Shown: positions 1 through 8,575, counted from the first letter of the stretch. The stretch is DNA of 64,000 bases from Bacteroidales bacterium (GCA_015060865.1 SUXS01000005.1:1-64000), one strand, 5' to 3'. Notes: generated by a model not told the origin, from the letters alone. Made by a program: numbers and translations.

Positions 1-172
1 AGGCGGTCTGTGGATTCTTTTCGATTTCGAGACAAGGCTCAGCTACACCGGGTGAGTAGGCGAGCGAAAGGTCTGTCTGCGTACTGTAAGGTTTAGTGGG
101 AACGACTTCAATCTTTCCCGGCTTGCCTTGCGAGTGATACAGCAAGGCAGCCTCTTTGGTTATCTTTGTCAT
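1..172 (-). CDS. maeB: NADP-type malic enzyme, N-terminal fragment (cut by window edge)
   Basis: Only the first 57 residues are present; the gene runs off the left edge. Malic enzyme oxidatively decarboxylates malate to pyruvate and makes NAD(P)H in the cytoplasm. The visible part reads [16 protein letters not shown] followed by [12 protein letters not shown], the typical beginning of the long bacterial malic enzymes (malic domain fused to a phosphotransacetylase-like domain). The start is the ATG at 170-172. A promoter-like TAATTTTG lies about 30 bases upstream and a small inverted repeat overlaps its -33 element. Whether the C-terminal phosphotransacetylase-like domain is present cannot be seen. 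Confidence 0.85.
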   Translation of the reverse strand, partial: MTKITKEAALLYHSQGKPGKIEVVPTKPYSTQTDLSLAYSPGVAEPCLEIEKNPQTA

Positions 173-203
173 ACCTTAATAAAACTAAAAAACTAATACA
201 ATG

Positions 204-245
204 CAAAATTAGTGCAAGACGAGCGAAAATGCAAGTTTACTTGCA
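204..245 (-). promoter_or_regulatory. Promoter and candidate operator of the malic enzyme gene
   Basis: On the minus strand TAATTTTG (204-211) is preceded by TTG (232-234) at 20-base spacing, matching the Bacteroidetes -7/-33 pattern. The -33 element lies inside an inverted repeat, TGCAAGT-TT-ACTTGCA (230-245), which could be a repressor or activator site. Confidence 0.5.
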
Positions 246-323
246 ATTTTTCGTGATGCCGTCTAATTTCAGTCTATGCAATGGAGACTATATGCAGCTC
301 TTGCTCGTTGACTAATATTCCTA

Positions 324-1682
324 TTACGCCAGCCACACCGTGATGCCCATGTAGATGAGCATGCCGATGACGTCGTTGGTGATGGAGATAAAGGGACCGG
401 TAGCAATGGCTGGGTCTATCTTGAGTTTCTCCAGTGTCATGGGCACAAAGGTGCCGAAGAGGGCGGCAAACATCACCACGCAGAAGAGCGAGAGGCTCAC
501 CGAATAGGTGGCTGGCGACCCTACACCATAGCGCCACCAGTTGTAGCCGAACACGGCGAGCGATATGATGGCGGCATTGAGGAGCGACACGAGCGACTCC
601 TTCAGTATCAGGCGGCCCGTATTGCTGATGTCGAGCGAGTTGTTGGCAAGGCCCTGCACCACGATAGCCGATGACTGGGTACCTACGTTACCACCCGTAG
701 CACCGATAAGGGGAATGAAGAGCGCCATCTCGGGATATTGGGCAAACACGCCGTCGAAGAGGCCCAGAATGGCCGAAGTGCCCAGTCCGCCCACCATACC
801 GATGAGCAGCCAGGGGAGACGTGCGCGAGTCTGCTTCATTATGCTGTCGTCGCTCTCTACATCCTGCGAGAGACCTGATGCCAACTGGTAGTCACGCTCA
901 GCAAGTTCGCGCATCTCGTCCATGACGTCGTCGACGGTGATCTGTCCCACAAGGCGGCCTATACTGTCAATGACGGGTACCGACACGAGGTTGTACTTCT
1001 CGATGAGCTGCACCACCTCCTCCACGGGAGTGTCTACATGGATACTGATGAGGTCGCGGTCCATCACATGCTTCACCTTCGACACCGAGGGGTTGGTAAT
1101 CATCTTCTTCAGCGGGAACACACCTTGCAGGCGCTCCTCGTCGTCTACCACGTAGACGTTGTATATCTCGTCGCGGTCCTCGGCCTGGAGGCGCATCTCG
1201 CGCAGGCAGTCGGGCATGGACCAGTTCTCGTTCACAATCACCATCTCGGTACCCATGATACCACCGGCGGTGTCCTCATCATATTTCAGCAGGTCTACAA
1301 TGTCGCCTGCCTGCTCTATGTCCTCGATGTGGGCAAGCACCTCTTCCTGTTTCTCCTCGTCCATGTCGCGGATGATGTCTACAGCATCGTCCGTGTCCAT
1401 GTAGTCGATAAACTTCTTGGCGATGGTCTCTGAGGGCACCTCCTCGAGCAATTCGTTACGGGCATCCTCGTCCATCTCGATGAGCACGTCGGCAGCATCC
1501 TCGCCATCGAGCAGGTGATAGATGTAGCGGGCATCCTCAACGGACATGTCGTCGCACATCTCGGCAATGTCGGCGGGGTGCATCTCATCGAGCCTGCGCT
1601 TCAGCTCTTCGGCCTGCTTCTCGGCTACGAGCTGCTCTATCAGCTCTATGAATTCGCGGGTGAGTATTACGGAATCTTTCAT
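324..1682 (-). CDS. mgtE: Magnesium transporter MgtE
   Basis: 452-residue inner-membrane Mg2+ channel of the MgtE family. The order is an acidic helical N domain (about 1-130), a pair of CBS domains (about 135-260) that sense cytoplasmic Mg2+, and a membrane domain of about five helices (about 290-452). The signature GATGGNVGTQSSAIVVQG sits in the membrane part, and the length matches the family. The gene lies 54 bases downstream of rsmA on the same strand and is probably co-transcribed with it. The gap (1701-1733) holds a 10-bp periodic GAGTACTC-type repeat just before the start codon. The N domain is full of Asp and Glu, as expected for an Mg2+ gate. Confidence 0.95.
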   Translation of the reverse strand: MKDSVILTREFIELIEQLVAEKQAEELKRRLDEMHPADIAEMCDDMSVEDARYIYHLLDGEDAADVLIEMDEDARNELLEEVPSETIAKKFIDYMDTDDAVDIIRDMDEEKQEEVLAHIEDIEQAGDIVDLLKYDEDTAGGIMGTEMVIVNENWSMPDCLREMRLQAEDRDEIYNVYVVDDEERLQGVFPLKKMITNPSVSKVKHVMDRDLISIHVDTPVEEVVQLIEKYNLVSVPVIDSIGRLVGQITVDDVMDEMRELAERDYQLASGLSQDVESDDSIMKQTRARLPWLLIGMVGGLGTSAILGLFDGVFAQYPEMALFIPLIGATGGNVGTQSSAIVVQGLANNSLDISNTGRLILKESLVSLLNAAIISLAVFGYNWWRYGVGSPATYSVSLSLFCVVMFAALFGTFVPMTLEKLKIDPAIATGPFISITNDVIGMLIYMGITVWLA

Positions 1683-1700
1683 CGTTCCTCTTTCTTTGTT

Positions 1701-1733
1701 TCAGAGAACTCGGAGTGCCCTGAGTACTCTGAT
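1701..1733. repeat. 10-bp periodic GAGTAC repeat in the rsmA-mgtE gap
   Basis: Three to four degenerate units (tcagagaact, cggagtgccc, tgagtactct) at 10-bp spacing, related to the repeat at 3711-3745. It falls in the short leader directly upstream of the mgtE start codon. Confidence 0.6.
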
Positions 1734-1736
1734 AAA

Positions 1737-2531
1737 TCAAACTATCTTATTATCAGCGATGCTCTCTATCATCTTCGTCAGCTCCACAAAGTCGGCCACC
1801 GAGAGTTGCTCGGGGCGTTTGTTGAATATCTCATTGGTCAGTATGGGGTGTCCTGCCGGCACGATGGGCTTGATGGAGTTGCGCAAGGTCTTGCGGCGCT
1901 GGTTGAAGGTGGTCTTCACCACACGCTTGAAGAGTGCTTCGTCGCACCCCAAGTCGGTGACCTCGTTGCGGCGCATGGCGATGACGGCGCTCTTAACCTT
2001 GGGTGGTGGGTTAAAGACGTTCTCATTCACTGTGAACAGATACTCCACGTCGTACCAAGCCTGCACCAGCACACTCAGGATGCCGTAGGTCTTGCTGCCC
2101 GGTGAGGCTGCCAATCGCTGCGCTACCTCGCGCTGTATCATGCCTGTGCACAAGGGTATACGGTCTTTGTTGTCGAGCATCTTGAAGAATATCTGGCTCG
2201 AGATGTTGTAAGGGTAGTTGCCGGTGAGCACGAAGGGGTTGCCGTCAAACAAGTGGTCCAGATGCATCTTCAGGAAGTCGTCCTCGATGATATGATTCTC
2301 CAGCTCGGGATAGTGTGCACGCAGGTAGGCCACCGACTCGAAGTCGATTTCCACCACGTTGACCGTACGCTCTTTGGTGATGAGGAACTGGGTGAGGACA
2401 CCCATGCCGGGCCCTACCTCAAGGATGGGTAGCGAGGGACACTTGTCGACAGTATCTGCTATGGCTTTCGCTATGGAAAGGTCTTTCAGAAAGTGCTGTC
2501 CCAGAAATTTCTTGGGCTTTACCTGTTTCAT
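1737..2531 (-). CDS. rsmA: 16S rRNA (adenine1518/1519-N6)-dimethyltransferase RsmA (KsgA)
   Basis: 264-residue SAM-dependent enzyme that dimethylates two adjacent adenines in helix 45 of 16S rRNA during small-subunit maturation. Visible motifs are KKFLGQHFLKD at the N-terminus, the SAM loop LEVGPGMGVLTQFL (motif I), VVEID (motif II) and the catalytic motif GNYPYNISSQ; the family usually has NLPYNIS, so Leu to Tyr is a small variation. Length is normal. The gene is divergent from the flippase-like gene at 2660 and shares a compact intergenic region with overlapping promoters. mgtE follows directly. Confidence 0.95.
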   Translation of the reverse strand: MKQVKPKKFLGQHFLKDLSIAKAIADTVDKCPSLPILEVGPGMGVLTQFLITKERTVNVVEIDFESVAYLRAHYPELENHIIEDDFLKMHLDHLFDGNPFVLTGNYPYNISSQIFFKMLDNKDRIPLCTGMIQREVAQRLAASPGSKTYGILSVLVQAWYDVEYLFTVNENVFNPPPKVKSAVIAMRRNEVTDLGCDEALFKRVVKTTFNQRRKTLRNSIKPIVPAGHPILTNEIFNKRPEQLSVADFVELTKMIESIADNKIV

Positions 2532-2587
2532 TCCGTTTATAACTTATACCGTCGTCCATACTTTGTTTAATTATCTCAAATTTTTCA

Positions 2588-2626
2588 CAAAGATAGTTGT
2601 TTATTCGCTCGTTTGCGCTATCTTTG
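2588..2626. promoter_or_regulatory. Divergent promoters for rsmA (minus) and the flippase-like gene (plus)
   Basis: Plus strand: TTG at 2597-2599, 19 bases, then TATCTTTG at 2619-2626. Minus strand: TATCTTTG at 2588-2595, with no clear -33 partner. The two elements overlap, so the two promoters may compete for polymerase. Confidence 0.6.
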
Positions 2627-2659
2627 TCTTGAATTTGTTACAAAAGTAAGCAAATCCTT

Positions 2660-3670
2660 TTGAAAACAGGCAAAAGTGTGGAAAAGATTTTGAAAAATAT
2701 CGCGAAGATAGCCCTTCCACTGCTCATCGCAGGAGCGCTCCTCTTCTATATGTATCGTGACTTTGATTTCTCTGAGGCGAAGCGTATCTTCCTGCACGAG
2801 ATGAATGTGTGGTGGTTGGTGGCCTCGCTCGTGCCCATCACGCTGAGTCATGTGATGCGCGGTCTGCGTTGGCTCATCACTCTTGAACCGCTGGGCTACA
2901 AACCCAAGAAGGGCGATAGCATCGACTCCATCTTCATTGCCTACGCCTCCAATGTGGTGATACCGCGTGTGGGCGAGGTGTCGCGCTGCGCTGTGCTGAG
3001 CAAGTATGATGGGGTACCCTTCAGCAAGGCTCTGGGCACGTTGGTGGCCGAGCGTCTGGTAGATATGCTGCTGGTGCTCGTGTTCGTGTGTGTGATGCTC
3101 CTCACGCAACTCGATGTGTTTGTATCGCTCTTTGCGCAGACGGGTACCAATGAAGGTGCGCTCACAGCGCTCTTCACCAGCCCTAAGACCTATATTATAA
3201 TAGCTGTCGCCATCGCCATATGTGCGCTACTGTGGTTGGGGCTGAAGAAGACCAAATTCTACGCCAAGATAAAGCAGATGGTGCGCGGCTTTATCGACGG
3301 ACTGCTCTCGCTCAAAACTATGAACCGCAAAGGATTGTTCTTACTCTATACCATTGGTATATGGATAGGCTACTTCCTCGAGTTCTACCTCGCCTTCTTC
3401 TGCTTCCCCTTCACGGCAGAGCTGAGCGTGGTGCAGGCGCTGGTAATCTTTGCTGCCATCAGCTTGGCAATCATTATACCTACCCCCAATGGCGCTGGCC
3501 CGTGGCACTTTGTGGTCATCTCCATGATGACGCTCTACGGCGTGTCGCAGACCGATGCCTCATCCTTTGCCCTTATCGTACACGCCTTCCAGACGCTGGG
3601 AGTGATGTGCCTCGGCGCCTATGGATGGGTGGCCTTGCAGGTGAGGAATAAGAAGAGGGTTGAGAGTTGA
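2660..3670 (+). CDS. Flippase-like integral membrane protein (lysylphosphatidylglycerol synthase TM-region family)
   Basis: 336-residue polytopic inner-membrane protein of the family related to the flippase half of MprF (UPF0104). Hydrophobic helices are visible at about 15-32, 47-65, 133-150, 175-195, 225-248, 255-278 and 300-325, and VIPRVGEVSRCAVLSKY resembles the conserved loop of the family. The soluble synthase domain of MprF is absent, so this is a stand-alone membrane unit whose substrate is unknown; a role in lipid or isoprenoid flipping is inference. The only start codon that fits the frame between an upstream stop (2630) and the first helix is TTG at 2660. Confidence 0.8.
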   Translation: MKTGKSVEKILKNIAKIALPLLIAGALLFYMYRDFDFSEAKRIFLHEMNVWWLVASLVPITLSHVMRGLRWLITLEPLGYKPKKGDSIDSIFIAYASNVVIPRVGEVSRCAVLSKYDGVPFSKALGTLVAERLVDMLLVLVFVCVMLLTQLDVFVSLFAQTGTNEGALTALFTSPKTYIIIAVAIAICALLWLGLKKTKFYAKIKQMVRGFIDGLLSLKTMNRKGLFLLYTIGIWIGYFLEFYLAFFCFPFTAELSVVQALVIFAAISLAIIIPTPNGAGPWHFVVISMMTLYGVSQTDASSFALIVHAFQTLGVMCLGAYGWVALQVRNKKRVES

Positions 3671-3710
3671 TGGATGATGGTTGAGAGTTGACAGTAAAAT
3701 GAAACGAGAA

Positions 3711-3745
3711 TTCCGAGTACTCCGAGAAAACCGAGTACTCTGATA
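3711..3745. repeat. 10-bp periodic GAGTACTC repeat before pepD
   Basis: Units ttccgagtac, tccgagaaaa and ccgagtactc follow each other at exactly 10 bp and end about 30 bases before the pepD start. Just upstream (3660-3692) is a second low-complexity stretch with a repeated gttgagagttga. The 10-bp unit is shared with 1701-1733. Confidence 0.65.
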
Positions 3746-3773
3746 TATAAAATTCTAAAAAAGAAAAAGAACC

Positions 3774-5228
3774 ATGAGTACAATTGCAGAATTAGCTCCT
3801 CAGAGCGTGTGGAAACATTTTTATGAGTTGACACAGGTGCCCCGCCCATCGGGATACCTCGAACCCGTACAGCAGTTCCTGCTCGACTTCGGGCAGAAGA
3901 TTGGCGTAGAGACCTTCAAGGACGACGCCGGCAACATCATCATGCGCAAGCCCGCCACACCGGGCCTCGAAGGCCGCAAGGGCATTGTGCTACAGGCACA
4001 CATGGACATGGTGCCCCAGAAGACTGCCGAGAGTACCCACGACTTTGAGAAAGACCCCATCGAATGTTATGTAGATGGCGACTGGGTACGCACACGTGGC
4101 ACCACCCTCGGTGCCGACAACGGTATGGGCGTAGCCGCCATCATGGCCATCATGGAGGACGACACCTTGGAGCATGGCCCCATCGAAGGACTCATCACGG
4201 CCGATGAGGAGACCGGCATGTACGGCGCGTTTGGCCTGAAGCCGGGAACCGTACAGGGTAAGGTACTGCTCAACCTCGACTCCGAGGCCGAGGGCGAGCT
4301 CTATATCGGATGCGCTGGCGGTATCGACGTCACAGCTACCCTGCAATATATGGAGATAGAACCCGAAGAGGACTACAAGGCCGTGCGCGTCAGCCTCAAG
4401 GGCTTGCGTGGTGGACACTCGGGCCTCGAAATCTGCGAGGGCCGCGGCAATGCCAACAAACTCATGGGCCGCTTCGTGCGCGAGGCAGTGCTCGAGTGCG
4501 ATGCCCAGCTGGCCCAGTGGAAGGGCGGCAACATGCGCAACGCTATCCCGCGCGATGCCTACGTAGTGCTCACCCTGCCCGAAGACGCCGTAGAGGATGT
4601 CAAGGACCTGGCAGCCCGCTGCGAAGCACTCTTCAATGAGGAGTTTGCCACCATCGAGAGCGGCATCACCCTCACCGTAGAGGAGGTTGCCATGCCCGAG
4701 AGCGAGACCCCCGAGGAGATTCGCGATAACCTCATCGACGCCATCCTCGCCTGCCAGAACGGCGTGATGCGCTATATCCCCACCATTCCCGACACCGTGG
4801 AGACATCGAGCAACCTCTCCATCGTAGAGATTGGCGAGGGCAAGGCCCAGTTTAGCCTCCTCGTGCGCAGTTCGTCAGAGAGCATGAAGATGTATCAGGC
4901 CATCTCACTCGAGAGCTGCTTCTCTATGGCCGGTATGCGCGTTGAGCTCAGCGGCAGCTACAGCGGCTGGCAGCCCAATGTAGACTCCCATGTGCTGGCT
5001 GCCATGAAGGAGACCTACAAGGAACTCTTCGGCCGTGAGCCCGAGGTGAAGGTCATCCACGCAGGCCTAGAGTGCGGTATCATCGGTGCTGTGAACGAGG
5101 GTATGGACATGATCTCCTTCGGCCCCACACTGATGTCGCCCCACTCACCCGACGAGCGCGTGCTCATCCCCACCGTGCAGAAGTTCTACGATCTCATCCG
5201 CTATGTCATCAGGAAGGGTGTGGAGTAA
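3774..5228 (+). CDS. pepD: Aminoacyl-histidine dipeptidase (Xaa-His dipeptidase, M20)
   Basis: 484-residue cytoplasmic metallopeptidase of the M20/PepD type that hydrolyses dipeptides with broad specificity, including carnosine-like Xaa-His. Metal-site motifs are visible: QAHMDMVPQK (about 80), LGADNGMGVA (about 116), DEETGMYGAFG (about 145) and a C-terminal MSPHSPDERV that supplies a metal-binding His. The lid domain starts with LRGGHSG (about 211). Length equals that of E. coli PepD (485). The gene is single, follows a repeat-rich gap, and ends in a strong terminator 22 bases after its stop. Confidence 0.93.
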   Translation: MSTIAELAPQSVWKHFYELTQVPRPSGYLEPVQQFLLDFGQKIGVETFKDDAGNIIMRKPATPGLEGRKGIVLQAHMDMVPQKTAESTHDFEKDPIECYVDGDWVRTRGTTLGADNGMGVAAIMAIMEDDTLEHGPIEGLITADEETGMYGAFGLKPGTVQGKVLLNLDSEAEGELYIGCAGGIDVTATLQYMEIEPEEDYKAVRVSLKGLRGGHSGLEICEGRGNANKLMGRFVREAVLECDAQLAQWKGGNMRNAIPRDAYVVLTLPEDAVEDVKDLAARCEALFNEEFATIESGITLTVEEVAMPESETPEEIRDNLIDAILACQNGVMRYIPTIPDTVETSSNLSIVEIGEGKAQFSLLVRSSSESMKMYQAISLESCFSMAGMRVELSGSYSGWQPNVDSHVLAAMKETYKELFGREPEVKVIHAGLECGIIGAVNEGMDMISFGPTLMSPHSPDERVLIPTVQKFYDLIRYVIRKGVE

Positions 5229-5250
5229 CATGGAGTACTGCTATAAAGCA

Positions 5251-5282
5251 ACAGGACAAACTGCGGTTTGTCCTGTTTTTTT
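5251..5282 (+). terminator. Rho-independent terminator of pepD
   Basis: Perfect 11-bp stem ACAGGACAAAC (5251-5261) with GTTTGTCCTGT (5266-5276), four-base loop TGCG, then a run of T. Confidence 0.9.
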
Positions 5283-5515
5283 ATAGGGATATTGAGATGA
5301 GTGTGGCGATTTAATAGATTGGTTGTCAATGTGATAATTATTTTGTGAGAGAGAATGCTGTTGTTGGTAATCGTGTACAACCTCAAGATTGCAGGGAATC
5401 TCCTTGCTTTATTTACGAACTGAAAAGCGAGGGGGTAGGATAGTTTATCCGAAAGATATGCTGAGTGAACATCTTATACATTTGTCGGATTGTTGCCCTA
5501 TTCAATAGTTTTTAG
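5283..5515. other. Gene-free stretch between pepD terminator and the next promoter
   Basis: About 230 bases without a convincing reading frame, RNA gene or repeat. Confidence 0.5.
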
Positions 5516-5523
5516 TACCTTTG
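5516..5523 (+). promoter_or_regulatory. Promoter -7 element TACCTTTG
   Basis: TACCTTTG 20 bases before the ATG at 5543; several TTG triplets lie about 20-25 bases further upstream. Confidence 0.5.
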
Positions 5524-5542
5524 TCGTGAAAAAGTAGTGACG

Positions 5543-5905
5543 ATGGGAAGAAATAAGTTTTCTAAGCGTGAAATAGATATCATAGGAAAGTTGTTAGGTA
5601 AAAAACTCTCTGGCAATCGGGCGCAGCAAAAGATGGTGCGCCATACTTTACGCACTGTATTTGACTTTAATATCTCAGACTTTAATGTTCAGGGAAAGGC
5701 TTTTGGCCCCGAGGACTTGCAGGAGTGCATACGCCGTAAGCGGATTCATATTCTTGACGATGTGACTATCGCAGAAATGAAAATTCGTTATGCCGAGAAA
5801 AAACAATATGAAGAATCGTTGCGTCAGGCTGAAGCCATTGCGGATGGCGAAGCTGTGGATTGGCAAGAGGTGCAGCGTCAATGGGATGAGTATTATTCAT
5901 CTTGA
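5543..5905 (+). CDS. Small hypothetical protein, 120 aa
   Basis: Unrecognised soluble, charged protein (120 residues from the ATG at 5543; an in-frame GTG at 5537 would add two). It starts MGRNKFSKREIDIIGKLL, rich in Lys and Arg, and has a predicted helical middle (EMKIRYAEKKQYEESLRQAEA). There is no signal peptide or membrane segment. A TACCTTTG promoter element sits close upstream, which supports expression. A basic N-terminus followed by an acidic helical tail could suit a nucleic-acid-binding or regulatory role, but this is a guess. It stands alone between pepD and the DUF4301-type gene. Confidence 0.65.
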   Translation: MGRNKFSKREIDIIGKLLGKKLSGNRAQQKMVRHTLRTVFDFNISDFNVQGKAFGPEDLQECIRRKRIHILDDVTIAEMKIRYAEKKQYEESLRQAEAIADGEAVDWQEVQRQWDEYYSS

Positions 5906-6038
5906 TTTTCTGGATAAATAACACATCGGCATTGCAATTGATGGGCGTTTTGCAGTTATGAGTGGATGCTTTCCTTTACAAAAAAGAACTTTTGGTTGAT
6001 TTTATTAGGAAATATTAGCAGAGTCATTTAATTCTTTT

Positions 6039-6046
6039 TACCTTTG
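6039..6046 (+). promoter_or_regulatory. Promoter -7 element TACCTTTG before the DUF4301-type gene
   Basis: TACCTTTG 28 bases upstream of the ATG at 6075, in an AT-rich gap; no perfect -33 TTG at 19-21 bases. Confidence 0.5.
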
Positions 6047-6074
6047 ATGCGTTAATTAGTAAATTAGAGTAGAT

Positions 6075-7601
6075 ATGTTTACAAGTGAAGATCAGATAAT
6101 ATTGTCAAAAAGAGGTATAACAGAGGCACAGGTAATGGAACAACTGGAGTGTTTCAAGAAAGGGTTTCCATACTTGACATTGGACGGGCCAGCTTCAATA
6201 AAGCAGGGCATCATCAAGGCTGATGAAGTGATGGTAGAGGCTGCAGTTGATGACTGGAACGCTTATCTTGCCGAAAATCATCGTATTGTAAAGTTTGTAC
6301 CAGCTTCAGGTGCTGCTAGCCGTATGTTCAAGAATCTCTATGAGTTTCTCAACGGTGGTCATGATGAGCCGGTAACAGATTTTGAACATGTGTTTTTTGA
6401 CCATATAGAGTTTTTGGGATTCTATGGTGCTCTTAACGAGAAGTGTGTAGAACTATACGGGTTGGATATCGCTGCCTTGATGGCTGAGGCGCGTCATCGT
6501 GAAGTGGTGGCGGCCTTGCTTAATCCTGAAGGTCTTAATTTCGGTCAGCTTCCTAAGGGGCTGTTATTGTTCCATCTCTATGAGGATGGTACGGTGCGCA
6601 CGCCTCTTGAAGAACATCTGGTGGAGGGTGCTCTCTATGCCCAAGATGCCGGAAAGAATGTGCACGTGCATTTTACCGTATCACCCGAGCATCGTGACCT
6701 TTTCAAGGTAAAAGTAGCTTCGGTGGTAGCACGATACGAGCAAGAGTTTGGCGTGAAGTATGATATCACTTTCTCAGAGCAGAAGGCAAGCACTGATACG
6801 GTGGCTGCTGACATACAGAATGAGTTGTTCCGTGATACGGATGGTAGCCTTGTTTTTCGTCCTGGTGGGCATGGAGCACTGATTGAGAATCTCAATGATC
6901 TGGATGCCGATGTGGTGTTCATCAAGAATATTGACAATGTGGTACCCGACCGTTTGAAGGATGATACCGTTACCTATAAGAAGTTGCTGGCCGGTATCCT
7001 CGTATCGCTACAAACTCAGGCATTTGCCTATCTACGTCGTCTTGATGAGGGTGGCTGTGCTGAGGATGAATTGCAGGAGATGGTAGCTTTTCTCCAAGAG
7101 AAGCTCTACTGCATACACCCAGCCATTGAGACACTCAAGGGAGATGTACTCGTGTCTTACTTGAGAAAAAAACTAGACCGTCCGATGCGTGTGTGTGGTA
7201 TGGTGCAGAACGTGGGTGAGCCTGGCGGTGGTCCATTCCTTGCATACAATGCTGATGGTACGGTGTCGCTGCAGATTCTTGAGAGTTCACAGATTGATAT
7301 GGACAATCCTGTAAAGAAGGCCATGTTCCTCGAAGGTACACATTTCAATCCTGTAGACCTCGTATGTGCTATCAAGGACTATAAAGGAGAGAAGTTTGAT
7401 TTGCCAAAGTATGTGGACAAGTCCACTGGTTTCATCTCATCAAAATCGAAGGGTGGCCGCTCGCTCAAAGCGCTTGAACTTCCTGGCTTGTGGAATGGTG
7501 CGATGAGCGATTGGAATACGGTATTCGTGGAGGTTCCACTTTCAACGTTTAATCCGGTAAAAACTGTTAATGACTTGCTGCGCGACCAGCATCAGAAGTG
7601 A
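6075..7601 (+). CDS. DUF4301 family protein
   Basis: 508-residue cytoplasmic protein that I recognise as the Bacteroidetes family DUF4301, of unknown function. Striking segments are KFVPASGAASRMFKNL (about 75-90), FRPGGHGALIENLNDLDADVVFIKNIDNVVPD (quoted from residues about 257-288 only in part: GGHGALIENLND and KNIDNVVPD) and MVQNVGEPGGGPF (about 376). The Gly-rich GAASRMFK and GGHGALIEN pieces recall nucleotide-sugar pyrophosphorylase folds (UTP-binding LAGGxGTR-type and GHG loops), so a sugar-nucleotide-related activity is possible but is inference. No signal peptide. It is transcribed alone and ends at a strong hairpin terminator. Confidence 0.78.
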   Translation: MFTSEDQIILSKRGITEAQVMEQLECFKKGFPYLTLDGPASIKQGIIKADEVMVEAAVDDWNAYLAENHRIVKFVPASGAASRMFKNLYEFLNGGHDEPVTDFEHVFFDHIEFLGFYGALNEKCVELYGLDIAALMAEARHREVVAALLNPEGLNFGQLPKGLLLFHLYEDGTVRTPLEEHLVEGALYAQDAGKNVHVHFTVSPEHRDLFKVKVASVVARYEQEFGVKYDITFSEQKASTDTVAADIQNELFRDTDGSLVFRPGGHGALIENLNDLDADVVFIKNIDNVVPDRLKDDTVTYKKLLAGILVSLQTQAFAYLRRLDEGGCAEDELQEMVAFLQEKLYCIHPAIETLKGDVLVSYLRKKLDRPMRVCGMVQNVGEPGGGPFLAYNADGTVSLQILESSQIDMDNPVKKAMFLEGTHFNPVDLVCAIKDYKGEKFDLPKYVDKSTGFISSKSKGGRSLKALELPGLWNGAMSDWNTVFVEVPLSTFNPVKTVNDLLRDQHQK

Positions 7602-7646
7602 TACATTGGAATAGAGGAGCGCTTGTGTCTCCGACATTGAAATAGG

Positions 7647-7680
7647 ATTGCCTTTTGACGTTGTCAAAGGGCAATTTTTT
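7647..7680 (+). terminator. Rho-independent terminator after the DUF4301-type gene
   Basis: 13-bp stem ATTGCCTTTTGAC (7647-7659) / GTCAAAGGGCAAT (7663-7675) with one G-T pair, loop GTT, then TTTTTT. Confidence 0.9.
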
Positions 7681-7815
7681 GTGATATAGTATTATGTGGG
7701 TCTTCCTCTACTTTTTTGTGGGGGCGGGGTGCAGGTCTTGAACTTAGGGTAATCAAGGCCTGTTCCTATTGGCTAGGCATAGGCATAACTAAGAATGTCT
7801 CTCTGGACTGTGGGT

Positions 7816-7851
7816 AAAAAGCAAGCGAGCGTAACGATGTTACGCTCGCTT
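7816..7851 (-). terminator. Terminator of the tRNA-Tyr gene
   Basis: On the minus strand, a 13-bp stem (7823-7835 with 7839-7851, core AGCGAGCGTAAC) just after the tRNA 3' end, followed by GC and TTTTT. Confidence 0.85.
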
Positions 7852-7853
7852 TG

Positions 7854-7936
7854 TGGGCAAAGATGGATTCGAACCACCGAAGTCGAAAGACAGCAGATTT
7901 ACAGTCTGCCCCATTTGGCCACTCTGGAATTTGCCC
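7854..7936 (-). tRNA. tRNA-Tyr (GTA)
   Basis: 83-nt class II tRNA. The acceptor stem pairs GGGCAAA with TTTGCCC, the anticodon loop CTGTAAA gives anticodon GTA (Tyr), there is a long variable arm, and the T-arm contains GGTTCGAATCC. The CCA end is not encoded. It has its own promoter and terminator. Confidence 0.96.
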
Positions 7937-7963
7937 AAACGGCTTCCCTTTAGAAAAGCGATG

Positions 7964-7993
7964 CAAAGTTACAACTTTTTTTTGTATCTGCAA
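7964..7993 (-). promoter_or_regulatory. Promoter of tRNA-Tyr inside the 3' end of ribH
   Basis: Minus strand TTG (7991-7993), 19 bases, TAACTTTG (7964-7971). The -7 element overlaps the ribH stop codon (7969-7971). Confidence 0.75.
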
Positions 7994-8469
7994 GCAAAAT
8001 CTACCATTTTTATTGCGGTAATTGCACATTCGTCACCTTTGTTGCCATGAATACCTCCTGCACGGTCTTCGGCTTGCTGCATGTTTTCAGTAGTGATGAG
8101 TCCGTATATGACAGGTACCTTTCCGTGCGTGTTGAGCTCGGCGAGTCCTTGGGTAGTACCGGCGCAGATATAGTCGAAATGAGGTGTATCGCCTCGGATG
8201 ACGCAGCCGATAGCGATGACAGCATCTACCTGTTCGGAACGTGCCATTTGGGCTGCTCCGTAAATGAGTTCGAAACTTCCAGGGACAGTACGTATGTCAA
8301 TATTGTCAAGATGAGTTCCATGTTTTTGGAGGGTCTCAACAGCTCCGTGTAGGAGGGCTGCGGTAATATTCTCGTTCCATTCTGAAACGACAATGCCGAA
8401 TCGCATGTTGCTGGCGTCTGGTACACTCTGTATGTCGTAGTGAGAAAGGTTGTGATTCTTTGTTGCCAT
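7969..8469 (-). CDS. ribH: 6,7-dimethyl-8-ribityllumazine synthase
   Basis: 166-residue enzyme of the penultimate riboflavin step, condensing 5-amino-6-ribitylaminouracil with 3,4-dihydroxybutanone phosphate; it normally forms a 60-mer or pentamer in the cytoplasm. Family segments are [48 protein letters not shown] (catalytic His in TPHFDY) and the C-terminal [12 protein letters not shown]. Length is normal. It lies downstream of the TPR membrane protein on the same strand, with a hairpin (8507-8532) between them; other rib genes are not in the window. Confidence 0.95.
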   Translation of the reverse strand: MATKNHNLSHYDIQSVPDASNMRFGIVVSEWNENITAALLHGAVETLQKHGTHLDNIDIRTVPGSFELIYGAAQMARSEQVDAVIAIGCVIRGDTPHFDYICAGTTQGLAELNTHGKVPVIYGLITTENMQQAEDRAGGIHGNKGDECAITAIKMVDFACRYKKKL

Positions 8470-8506
8470 TGGTGATGTCGGTTAGTTATTTCTGAGAGTA
8501 ATTGAG

Positions 8507-8532
8507 AAGGCTATCGCATCGGCGATAGCCTT
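8507..8532 (-). terminator. Hairpin between the TPR gene and ribH (weak terminator or processing site)
   Basis: 11-bp perfect stem AAGGCTATCGC (8507-8517) / GCGATAGCCTT (8522-8532), loop ATCG. No T-run follows on the minus strand, so termination may be incomplete. Confidence 0.45.
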
Positions 8533-8575
8533 CCTTCTCGTATATTATTTCGTGATTGTACGTCGTCTGTAATGA

